Shown: in pieces, positions 25,601 to 32,081 of the stretch
How positions within the stretch are numbered: the stretch's first letter is position 1
Layout: every line of letters starts with the position of its first letter
Assembly: GCA_000226015.1 (NCBI GenBank)
Contig: JH152675.1
Coordinates: 186,364-227,784, forward strand
Direction: 5' to 3'
Length of the DNA: 41,421 nucleotides
DNA from: Mnemiopsis leidyi
Taxonomy: Eukaryota > Ctenophora > Tentaculata > Lobata > Bolinopsidae
Notes under the pieces: generated by a model
What the model saw: only the letters and a program-made list of their open reading frames with translations
What the model was told of the DNA's origin: nothing
Database searches by the model: none
Made by a program: the position numbers and the translations under genes

Positions 25601-26089
25601 ATATTCCGTATCCAGCTTACCCAATATGAGAACTCAAATGTTATATGTAAAGGTTGAAAATCTTGCTATACTTGCCATTATAGCACATGCTGATCAAACT
25701 TGATTTATGTAGCTGTTTTAGCTCAACAAAGCTAATCTTTTTGTATCAGATGTAACTCGTAATCTGATCACTGCTCTTGATCACATAATCGCTATGATTA
25801 TAACTACTTGGAAATTCGTTGTCGTTTTTGGCTGGGTGTGTTTGTTACCCCATCTTAACCCATCTGAATAATTTTACTGACTCATAATTTGACTGAATCC
25901 CCAGATCCAACTACTTAAAACTTAAACCTTCTTCCTTTTCAGGGTTTCTGGAAATGCAACGCAGCTAGCGAATATTGCACTTTCAGCGTAGAATTGACGG
26001 GCGCATCAGTGGGCGGCAACGCGGGCACTACACTGGCCTATTCAGGGACTGTACTCCTCGTTGCACTGATAGCATCCCTGCTTCACTAA
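1223..26089 (+). CDS. GPI-anchored Ig/fibronectin-III surface protein (9 exons, 496 aa)
   Basis: Exons joined by hand: 1223-1271, 1426-1617, 1890-2039, 2225-2361, 2587-2728, 4626-5066, 12489-12553, 22645-22812 and 25943-26089. Every junction is GT-AG and the phases are compatible throughout, giving 1491 nt. Seen in the protein: a hydrophobic signal peptide (about residues 1-16), an Ig-like domain (Cys48 and Cys114), FN3-1 (about 131-223), FN3-2 (about 224-325), a Thr/Pro-rich stalk (about 325-370), a second Ig-like domain (Cys391, Trp406, Cys453), then small residues followed by a hydrophobic C-terminus with no cytoplasmic tail, which is a GPI signal. Sequons NAT and NTT suggest N-glycosylation. 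By family knowledge, such proteins act in adhesion or recognition at the cell surface. The specific ligand is unknown, and I do not recognise an orthologue. The start codon has a perfect gccaccATG context. The 7.4, 10.1 and 3.1 kb introns are remarkable beside the others (0.15-1.9 kb). Additional alternative exons cannot be excluded. Confidence 0.85.
1426..1617 (+). CDS. Exon 2: N-terminal half of Ig domain 1
   Basis: Begins after ttctcag and ends before GTAAGT, phase 1 on both sides. It carries the first Ig cysteine in the strand-B motif ITISCTW (Cys48). The usual core Trp about 12 residues after that cysteine is not evident, so the fold is divergent. Confidence 0.83.
1890..2039 (+). CDS. 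Exon 3: C-terminal half of Ig domain 1
   Basis: Begins after atcttgcag and ends before GTATTA, phase 1 to phase 1. It encodes the strand E/F signature LVIKDITEADNNAFSCMVS, equivalent to the classical L.I..v...D...y.C of Ig domains, with the second cysteine at Cys114. A longer open frame over this region is in the wrong frame. Confidence 0.84.
   Translation: MRKLDSSSLKILPLEQRSLLLRILPKQITMLFHAWCPVSGVEILSPLKF
2225..2361 (+). CDS. Exon 4: first half of FN3 domain 1
   Basis: Begins after ttattacag and ends at a GTAAGT donor, phase 1 to phase 0. It has the FN3 hallmarks P..V..L (PTAGVSGLTA) and the strand-B Trp in LLTWEAVDG, followed by NYNVAWRA (strand C). Confidence 0.87.
2587..2728 (+). CDS. 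Exon 5: second half of FN3 domain 1
   Basis: Begins after cttttgcag and ends before GTAAGT, phase 0 to phase 1. It contains the FN3 F-strand motif L.VASDYEAKVEASNDAG, the Y-x-x-x-V-x-A-x-N-x-x-G signature, and ends in SFTTKD. Confidence 0.88.
2729..4625 (+). other. Intron 5 (1.9 kb)
   Basis: AT-rich intron separating the two FN3 domains. No exon with an acceptor, an open frame and a donor in compatible phase was found, nor any clear repeat. The last 150 bp before the acceptor are rich in GACGAC/GACAGAC-like purine stretches. Confidence 0.5.
4626..5066 (+). CDS. Exon 6: FN3 domain 2 plus Thr/Pro-rich stalk
   Basis: Begins after ctccgcag and ends before GTAAGT, phase 1 to phase 1. The FN3 part has VGGLTV, ITLSWNI and YIFKITTKNDFSEG. 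The last third is almost only T, P, E, K and A (about residues 325-365), typical of an extended O-glycosylated stalk. It contains an NAT sequon. The minus strand of this exon is also open for over 150 codons; I take that as a shadow. Confidence 0.88.
5439..5611 (+). promoter_or_regulatory. Twin TCACGTGAC boxes followed by a donor site
   Basis: TCACGTGA at 5440-5447 and 5464-5471, in the same orientation of the flanking C and 24 bp apart. About 140 bp downstream is a good 5' splice site (AAAG|GTAGGT at 5611/5612). Candidate alternative promoter with a cryptic first exon; no TATA box is evident. Confidence 0.3.
6091..6249 (+). promoter_or_regulatory. E-box cluster, TATA box and donor site
   Basis: TCACGTGA at 6091-6098 and a variant TCATGTGA at 6124-6131, each continuing into TAG. 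TATAAAAAG follows at 6190-6198, then CCTG|GTAAGA at 6249/6250. The order palindrome, TATA, about 50 bp, donor is what a short non-coding first exon would look like. Confidence 0.35.
9834..9934. repeat. 14-bp minisatellite
   Basis: About seven tandem copies of TAAGTGTCGAGTGT with single-base variants (TTAG, TGAG and TTTT versions). Non-coding, inside intron 6. Confidence 0.85.
11495..11670 (+). promoter_or_regulatory. E-boxes, nuclear-receptor half site, TTTAAAT and donor site
   Basis: TCACGTGC at 11495, TGACCTTCA at 11521-11529 (reverse complement TGAAGGTCA, an extended SF-1/ERR-type half site), TCACATGA at 11549 and TCACGTGA at 11569. TTTAAAT follows at 11608-11614, and a consensus donor CAG|GTGAGT at 11670/11671. 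It lies about 0.8 kb upstream of exon 7 and could be a cryptic promoter and first exon that splices into exon 7. The short segment has no useful ATG. Confidence 0.35.
12489..12553 (+). CDS. Exon 7: start of Ig domain 2
   Basis: A 65-nt exon after cctctttcag, ending in GTAAGT, phase 1 to phase 0. It encodes IDCGDIQSIQ then QASLKCT, whose Cys391 is the B-strand cysteine of a second Ig domain. It is isolated between introns of 7.4 and 10.1 kb. Support comes from phase compatibility with exons 6 and 8 and from completing the Ig fold. Confidence 0.8.
12961..13036. repeat. 26-bp tandem triplicate
   Basis: Three nearly identical copies of a 26-bp unit beginning TAGAATTTCAAAACACAAAT; the last is slightly diverged at its end. 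AT-rich and non-coding. Confidence 0.85.
14335..14454. repeat. 30-bp tandem array, one CCAATCA box per unit
   Basis: Four 30-bp units, each starting CCAATCA(T/C)AGCGCG and containing a CTCGCT element. Units 1 and 3 are identical, while 2 and 4 share a G-to-A change, which suggests an earlier 60-bp duplication. CACGTG (14479-14484) and a GC box GGGCGGG (14528-14534) follow. The complementary strand is open across the array with a 10-residue period, but this is a by-product of the repeat. Confidence 0.7.
14335..14534 (+). promoter_or_regulatory. Candidate intronic CCAAT/GC-box promoter
   Basis: Four regularly spaced CCAAT boxes, one CACGTG and one GC box lie within 200 bp of GC- and CpG-rich DNA inside an otherwise AT-rich intron. 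The 30-bp spacing resembles NF-Y-bound multi-CCAAT promoters. The direction of any transcription is unknown. Confidence 0.35.
19623..19663. repeat. GT dinucleotide microsatellite
   Basis: About 20 uninterrupted GT units inside intron 7. Confidence 0.95.
20201..20443 (+). promoter_or_regulatory. Inverted CCAAT boxes with three CACGTG sites
   Basis: ATTGG at 20201 and 20230 (CCAAT on the other strand), CCACGTGA at 20245-20252, TCACGTGA at 20372-20379 and TCACGTGT at 20436-20443. A mini-frame ATG (20334) of ten codons runs into a donor AA|GTAAGA at 20365/20366. The donor phase (2) does not fit exon 8, so any such exon would not extend the known protein. Confidence 0.3.
21007..21118. promoter_or_regulatory. 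E-box, two CCAAT boxes and a palindromic X-box
   Basis: TCACGTGA at 21007-21014, CCAATCA at 21042 and 21084, TCACGTTA between them, and GTTGCCATGGTAAC at 21105-21118. The last is a near-perfect palindrome matching the RFX X-box consensus. The dense mixture suggests a promoter or enhancer; RFX binding is inferred from the motif alone. Confidence 0.4.
22645..22812 (+). CDS. Exon 8: core of Ig domain 2
   Basis: Begins after ctcctcccag and ends in GTAAGT, 56 codons, phase 0 on both sides. It contains the core Trp (DITWTF, Trp406) and the E-strand SILTIKSVTADT with an NTT sequon just before it. Because it is phase 0-0 and lies inside one domain, skipping it would keep the frame but destroy the Ig fold. 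Confidence 0.85.
23569..23612. promoter_or_regulatory. Three CACGTGACC boxes 18 bp apart
   Basis: TCACGTGACC at 23569, TCACGTGACC at 23587 and ACACGTGACC at 23605, each exactly 18 bp from the next and in the same orientation. Candidate binding array for a bHLH-Zip factor (USF, MITF/TFE or MAX type), or a young tandem duplication of one site. Confidence 0.4.
24358..24540. repeat. 20-bp minisatellite
   Basis: Eight to nine tandem copies of GATGTAACAGAAAACTGTAG. The left copies are nearly identical, the right copies carry GACGTAACATAAAA variants, and the last is degraded. Long open frames on the minus strand here are repeat artefacts. Confidence 0.9.
25943..26089 (+). CDS. Exon 9: end of Ig domain 2 and GPI signal
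   Basis: Begins after ccttttcag and encodes GFWKCNAASEYC with the F-strand Cys453. A small-residue cluster (GASVGGNAG, candidate omega site) and the hydrophobic tail LAYSGTVLLVALIASLLH follow, then TAA at 26087-26089. There are no basic or cytoplasmic residues after the hydrophobic segment, which favours GPI attachment over a type I membrane anchor. Confidence 0.86.
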   Translation, partial: GFWKCNAASEYCTFSVELTGASVGGNAGTTLAYSGTVLLVALIASLLH

Positions 26090-28056
26090 GAAGTGTTTTA
26101 TAGGATGATATAACACGTCTATTCGTCGCTGTGCTATCTTTTTAGTCGAGCTGCTGACGAGCTCCGTGTGCACGTCGTGCACAATTTGGAGTGCACGTGC
26201 ACAACTTGGAGTGCACGTGCACCCGCTGTGCAGCTTGGAACGCACGTGCCATCATGAAATTCACTTGCCTTGAACTCGAAATTTTTGCCGTTGGGTGGAG
26301 CATGAAAAAGTGTATCCGAAAGAGAAAAGTTGAAATTATTTTGCCCGAAAGAGGTGAATTTGTTTAAGGAGTTGGAGGAATCGTTGAAAACTGTCATTTT
26401 TCTTAAATTGTTTGTGGTTCTGCAACTCTTATCATTAATCAATAATTGACTGTGCTGTTGTTTTAGTAATTTCTAGGAATGTGCTTTACGTTAATTATGT
26501 ATTGGGTAAACGTTTGTATGGGTTGCTCGGTGAACTTATAAAAATCTGGTCGCATCATTAAAACCATTAAGTTCGGCATTTCTCCACAGTTGAAACTTCG
26601 TTAAAGCTAGTCGTGTTTTTATTAGATATGTAGCTTTGATATTTAATACAACTAGAGAAACTATTTTTTAACTTTTAAAAATTGTTAATTTATTTATCTT
26701 CGAACGATCCATTCGTGAAATTTTTAAGAACTTTCACGTTTTCGGTAAAAACGTAGGTCCGTACTTTCAGTTCGGCGTACTTTGTGCCAATCAGTATTTA
26801 AACCAGCTAATCTTTTAGAAATTAACTTAAATTCCTCAAAGAATGCGACTATTCTCTATCATCTGCAACTGAACTACTATTACTCGCATACTTTTCTAGC
26901 AACTAGAGCTAAGCCTGACAAGCGATATCGTTAGTTAGAATTGCACGTGCGAGGGGGCAGACTCCGTTAATTTTGAGTTGATGTTTACGTGCATACTGAA
27001 ATTATTAATTTACTTTTGATACCATGATAATAATGATATTATATGTATGTTTATTTTTTGAACTTTTCGTATTGTAAAAGCTTGCCGCGCGCCGCTCTCG
27101 TGTCAGGATTTTACCGTCCACTTTAAATTAGAAAGTTTGAATTGATGTACATTATTATTCATTCCGAGCGGACAATAATTTTAGAAGTGGTCGAACATTG
27201 ATTTCAATAGATGGGCTAGTTGTGAACAATGGAGTGGGTTACGGTTCTGTTCGACATCAGTTTTTGTAGACCGTTACATATAGGCAATTATGTTGATATA
27301 TTAACTATTTTGGTACATGATGGAACATTTTAAGTTTAATGTCATGCATTTTATTTGTATTAGCCGAACTATCGGCGATAAAAAGATAGGAAAGAAGAAT
27401 GACCTTAAAGGGATTACCGCACTAACGATCGGGAAATATTTCAATGTCTCCAATGACCGATGGTACACAATCCTTACAGCGAGGTGCGATGACCTCTTAC
27501 TTCGCCCTCTGCTGTATCCAAAATGAATAATTCGATTTCAGAGAACTTAAATCTCAATCCGGTGGCCATAACGTCAAAAGTACAATGACCGATCAAACTA
27601 ATCCCAGGACTGAATTCGAATGAGATCATGTCCGCGATCTTTTTGATTGCTCGACAAGCTTATTTATGATGCCTGTGTACCTCGAGAGAGCTCAACGCTT
27701 GACGACTACAACCAACTTGCGAGCGGTCGCGAACTTTTTTATGCGTGCACCCCACTACTTTTCGTCATTTCGGGTAAAAAGCGCGCGTAACGTAAGTATT
27801 GAGCAGATCCGGACGGACGTTAACAACGCGTGCAAGCTGATGCAGCTTTTGCCAAGGCGCTTCTTCCAAGACTAGACGAGATGAGAGAGAGAGAGAGAGC
27901 GAGAAAGAAAGAAAGAGAGAGAGAATTTGCAAGACATTGTCGTGCCCCCATAAACCTCTCATCGCGGTGATACCAGACTCTCTAGATCGTCAACCTGTCC
28001 CAAGGGCTGCCGGATAACTAGGCACCCAGCTCCAATACCCTATATCTAATTCACAA
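26090..28056. other. 3' flank of the surface-protein gene
   Basis: Contains the 3' UTR. A possible poly(A) signal ATTAAA lies near 26557-26562. A CACGTG-rich direct repeat lies just after the stop, and a purine-rich GAGA tract at 27882-27923. A short remnant of the TTGTCGCGG MITE family begins near 27963. No recognisable gene. Confidence 0.4.
26181..26222. repeat. 20-bp direct repeat carrying GTGCACGTGCAC
   Basis: The 12-bp palindrome GTGCACGTGCAC occurs at 26191-26202 and 26211-26222 within a duplicated 20-bp unit (ACAA(T/C)TTGGA plus part of the palindrome). It lies about 100 bp after the stop codon, so it probably falls in the 3' UTR. Confidence 0.75.
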
Positions 28057-28064
28057 GCAGACTT

Positions 28065-28137
28065 TTTTCGCGGTGATTCCCGACTCACGCAGCTAAAGCA
28101 GTTTCATTAGAACGGTAGACGGATATAATCTCGTCAA
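28065..28137 (+). mobile_element. Tiny MITE copy 2 (73 bp, 8-bp TSD)
   Basis: Perfect 8-bp duplication GCAGACTT at 28057-28064 and 28138-28145. The left end is TTTTCGCGGTGATTCCCGAC (two changes from copy 1), the right end is identical to that of copy 1, and the interior is 33 bp. Confidence 0.85.
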
Positions 28138-28276
28138 GCAGACTTAAACTAATCTGAACTGGTTGATAAATCAGTGACGAATCGGAAAAGTTCAATCAAC
28201 CACAGACAACTTTGACTAGGCACCAAGTTCTTTAACTCTAGTTCAGGTACAGTGTTATTGTTAGACATCTAGCAGG

Positions 28277-28386
28277 TTGACGACTGACGAGATTATATCC
28301 GTCTACCACTCTACCGTTCTAACGAAACCGTTCAGCTTGTGATACCGTTCAGCTTTAGCTGCGTGAGTCGGGTATCACCGCGACAA
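28277..28386 (-). mobile_element. Tiny MITE copy 3 (110 bp, inverted, 8-bp TSD)
   Basis: Perfect 8-bp duplication CTAGCAGG at 28269-28276 and 28387-28394. Lies in the opposite orientation to copy 2, 139 bp away. One terminal repeat carries a 7-bp internal duplication (TTGACGACTGACGAG), and the interior is expanded by a repeated CCGTTCAGCTT-like block. Confidence 0.85.
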
Positions 28387-28765
28387 CTAGCAGGTGGTCA
28401 GATTACTTGGTTTAGATGCATGTATCTATGTTTTGGGAGTCAATTGAAATACTGATTGAGTAAAGGATTAAGGAGTAAAGGAAAAATGATGTACTTAGTG
28501 TTACTGTTAGTATCAGAATAAATTATTTACTCAATATCATTTCCAGAGTACATGGCTACAGCAAAAACATACTATATTTTGCTGGGATATGATGAGTACA
28601 GAGTAGAAGGAACAAATTATGTCATGCAGGTGAGTGTGACAAGTAAGTCTTCCTTTTCTTTGAGGCCGAGGAAGTCTTACCGACACTCAGCCTGTCCAGA
28701 TGGAAATCTGTCATGACCTGTGGCTGCTCTTCCTTTGGTCTTGGACAAAACACTCGGGTCTGAAA

Positions 28766-28802
28766 GCTGCCGCGCACTTCGCGGCAGCAGGTCAGGCAAC
28801 GT
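28766..28802 (+). repeat. GC hairpin repeat, copy 2
   Basis: A 9-bp stem GCTGCCGCG / CGCGGCAGC closes a 5-nt loop CACTT (28766-28788), followed by AGG and GCAACGT as in the copy at 250-282. The sequence between shared blocks differs, so only the hairpin and its 3' context are conserved. Confidence 0.55.
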
Positions 28803-28849
28803 CTGACAACGTGTTCGAGGTGGGGGGAAACGTCTTGACGAGCTATTTG

Positions 28850-28926
28850 TTGTCGCGGTGATACCCGACTCACGCAGCTAAAGCTGGACGTTTCGTTAGA
28901 ACGTTAGACGGATATAATCTCGTCAA
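28850..28926 (+). mobile_element. Tiny MITE copy 4 (77 bp, no TSD)
   Basis: Both termini match copy 1 exactly over 20 bp. The interior carries the longer CAGCTAAAGCTGGACGTTTC block. The 8-bp flanks (GCTATTTG and CTAAGCCG) do not match, so this copy has recombined, moved with a deletion, or lost its duplication by mutation. A stray TTGACGAG end lies at 28835. Confidence 0.8.
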
Positions 28927-29280
28927 CTAAGCCGCAGGCAAAAAGCAAAGGAATGGTTTAAATTAGTGGTTGTGAGAGGGGGTAGGGTTAGTCGGGTTTG
29001 CCGAATCACAGCCCTGGCAGTTAATTTTGCGCAGATTTTTGCATCAAATTCAAAGAGTAGATTCATGTCTAGCTAATCGATTCAGAACGGTACCAAGTTC
29101 ATTTGATAAAATCAGGTTTGATTATTGCGATTGAAAGGTCGGCGCTAAGTTGCGCGCGTTTCCATGGACATTTTCACTCCTGAATTATCGTGCAACTGCA
29201 ATCAACATTCGATTCCACAACACTAAAAACTTAGACGTTTGATATCTTTAGCTGTGATTGATTTTTTGACGCGGTAAAAA

Positions 29281-29637
29281 TTATATTACCTCGATTTACC
29301 GGGCCTCTCGGGGGAAGGGTTGAGGCCCGGTAAATAGAGGGGCCCGGTAAATAGAATAAAATATGGCCTAATTTTGGCCAGAAATAGTAACTTAAGTAAT
29401 TGATAGCTATGACAGGTGTCAAGCATCTCGTGTATCTTTATTAGGGCAGTAAAGCATGCTCTAATTGGGTACAGAAGGAGCCGTATAATGTAACGACCCT
29501 GGCCTGAGATAACAAGCTTTGACATGTGACATGCAAAGAAAAGACGGGAGGTATTTTTTGTGAAAATATTGAAGAATTACGGGGGAAAGGGAGGAGGCCC
29601 GGTAAATGGAGGCCCGGTAAATCGAGGGTTTACTGTA
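29281..29637 (+). mobile_element. pogo/Tigger-like MITE
   Basis: The right end reads GAGGCCCGGTAAATCGAGGG then TTTACTG followed by TA. The left end carries the inverted match ACCTCGATTTACCGGGCCTC (29288-29307) with a degraded tip. Subterminal copies of GGCCCGGTAAATAGAGG lie inside both ends. CAGTAAACCCTCGATTTA-type termini with TA targets are characteristic of pogo/Tigger (Tc1-mariner) non-autonomous elements. No transposase frame. Confidence 0.7.
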
Positions 29638-29639
29638 TA

Positions 29640-31070
29640 TAGAGCTTTATATTAGCTTTAAGACCGCAACAGTAACAAATTAATATTATCTTGCGGCTTG
29701 CCATCAGGTGCCAAACGGCAAACAATACCTGAGGAAAAATTAAAGAATTTTGATCATTACGGTATATGCGTCCCATATAACTTTTTTGATGATTATTTTG
29801 ATGATATAACAGACCTCACCCCGGAAGCAGGATGAAAAATATTAGAAGTATTCCTTTTGAATCACTGGTGTATGTTCTTCATACATGCAATTTATAATTA
29901 TATCTAACATCAAATGCGAATGCTCTGTTTAATGTATATATTTCTCAGTATGAGGATGGAAATATAAAGCGTCCGCCTGAGACCTAACTAAGCGGGCGCA
30001 ATTCTTGTTAGTTTTAATACTGAATACGCTTAAATGGTTTTAAAAAGAGATTTATTTAATATAATTGGGTACAATAACTGTACAAATACAAATACTAATC
30101 GTTAAACGTTTCATTTAAATCAACATACTTAAAATGTACGACGGAATTGCCAGTTTAACGTAATTTTGCCAGTTAAACACTTAAACGTAATTTTGCAATA
30201 TCAAGCTCCGCGTCACGTTGACTGCTCATTTCCTCATAAAACACCAACCTTACATGGTTCAACAAATTCTGCAGAAGTGTCCTCAAATCAATAAAGTACA
30301 CTGATGCTGTGCGCGACACTGAGGGACGTGTACATGTCTTACTTCTAAATGAGGTGGGAAAGGGGGAGGTCTGGAGGTTCGTGCCACGCAGAGTGTACTT
30401 CAATCGATGTAGGGTCACTATCTATATTATAATCGGTAGAATTGGTGTAGTCAGAGATGTAACCAGGGGGATAATACTGAGGTCCAAATATCAATTTGAT
30501 GATGATCCTGATTCTTGACACTGTCTTGAGTGTGTTGGACCTCGAGCAGGGACCAGAGTACCTACTTCTAGTTACAACTACGGTTGTACCCCGGCGGCAA
30601 ACCCCTGGCTACGCCTTCTTAAAGTTACATGCTGCAACTTTACACGGAGAAGCACTCATTATTCATTTACATAAAACTTTAAGAAAATTAAGACGGACGG
30701 TGCAGTGATTACTCATAATCATTGTGGTCAATATGCGGTCTTACATTTTTTGCACGAATTTTTCTAAATTGTAGCGGCAAGTTTTAAGTCTACTAAATTG
30801 AAGCGGCAAGTTTCTGAATTATCCCAGCTAAAGAAGAATGTACGGCGCTCTAAAGGATGTCGCTGATTTGCAGCTCTGTCTGAAGATGTGCAGTTAACAA
30901 CACACGTGACAACACGTGACAACACGTGACAGGGGACTATTGTTCCGCCATCTCCTGTTCTTTAACTCCCATCAAACTGTCACATATTGCGATAAGCTCT
31001 TTCTCAGAACTCTCCTGAAAAATGTTTTTGTCAAACTTGAAATAGAGCCTCGACGTTACCTATAGCTAGC
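29640..31070. other. Intergenic AT-rich DNA
   Basis: No gene recognised. Contains the (AACACGTGAC)3 element at 30901-30930 and a few unremarkable short open frames (30173-30708, both strands). Confidence 0.4.
30901..30930. promoter_or_regulatory. Three CACGTG boxes exactly 10 bp apart
   Basis: Tandem (A/C)ACACGTGAC with CACGTG at 30903, 30913 and 30923. The 10-bp period puts all three sites on nearly the same helix face. It lies between two convergent genes, so its target, if any, is unclear. Confidence 0.45.
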
Positions 31071-31500
31071 GTCATACGGGGGAGGGTATCATACGGGGGA
31101 GGGGTAGTCATACCGGGGGGAGGGTATCGAGNNNNNNNNNNNATGACATCATCACAGTCGGAACCCCCCCCCCTACTTCATGTCAAAAAACTTGATTTTT
31201 GGTCTTTTTAATTTGCACTCATTTTTGAAATTTTTTATACTTAATTAGTGAAAACACAGTATTTCACCAGATTTCTGAATCAGTAATTTTTATTTGAAAA
31301 TTTTCCTTCTGACTTTGTAAAATTCTTATAAAAGTTTTCAAAAGAAATCAAAAATTTTCAAAAAAAGTCCTATAAATCCTAAAAATTGTTGATGACATCA
31401 TCATTGGTCAAACCCCCCTCCCCCCTCGTCATCAATCATCATCATTTGGAAACCCCCTCCCCCTAGGTGATGACGTCATATGTGAACGACCCCTAATGAA
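31060..31500. repeat. G/C-tract and TGACATCATCA repeat cluster around the gap
   Basis: Left of the gap are three copies of an ATACGGGGGAGGG-like unit. Right of it are three copies of a GATGACATCATCA motif followed by a poly-C tract (CCCCCTCCCCC), ending in TGATGACGTCATATGTG. The repeats probably caused the assembly break. Confidence 0.6.
31132..31142. other. Assembly gap (11 Ns)
   Basis: Eleven consecutive N in a G-rich repeat; the true length of missing DNA may differ. Confidence 1.
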
Positions 31501-32081
31501 TATCAATACTATGAGGGCGACCATTTTAAAATGAGAAATTAAATGTAGAACCACAGATCATGAGATCAAATTTAAAGCATTCCGTGAAGGACCCACATTA
31601 ACTTTGTTCTTTCTTTCTTGTGTGCTATCAGTATCATCAACATAATTTGGTATTTTATAAGAAAAAGAAAAGATTTTTTCAGACAAGTTTGAATTAACAT
31701 TATTACTGGACACACTATAAAATGATATGGATAAAGCCATGAACGCTATTCATTTTGGTAAGTTTTATTACAACTGTTGTTAAAATCTACCCTAGTTCTG
31801 CGTGACTCTCTCTACGGTCCTCTCCGATCGGAGAAAACGATTGTAGACAACGTAGAGTGAGGTACCCAGGTAATTAAAAATCAGAAGTTCAGCTCAAAAT
31901 GCAAATTTAAATAGTAAAAACTACTCGGAAACTTGGGAACAACTAATACGCAAAATCAAAAACAGTAGTCCTGGCCATCGAAGTTCAGTTCACTTTATCC
32001 TTGATCCGTACCACAGGGCTCAACGCCATAAATTGAAATATAGACTATATAGTATTAATTAAAACTTGCTCCTTGCAATGT
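31500..32081. other. 3' flank of the SREK1 homologue
   Basis: AT-rich 3' flank and presumed 3' UTR of the minus-strand gene. No clear AATAAA was seen near the stop, and no other gene is recognised. Confidence 0.35.

Larger units (their letters stand above)
22813..25942 (+). other. Intron 8 (3.1 kb)
   Basis: It separates exons 8 and 9 of Ig domain 2 in phase 0. Contains a triple CACGTGAC cluster (23569-23612) and a 20-bp tandem array (24358-24540); the rest is AT-rich without recognisable content. Confidence 0.5.

Noticed and set aside
27317-27875. Two 69-codon plus frames in the 3' flank
   Set aside because: No family resemblance; lengths expected by chance; no promoter or splice context.
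28277-28386. Hammerhead ribozyme in the MITE (CTGACGAG ... ACGAAAC on one strand)
   Set aside because: The core-like strings are present, but I could not form stems II and III with a valid cleavage triplet. The shortest intact copy (41-97) lacks the GAAAC block entirely.
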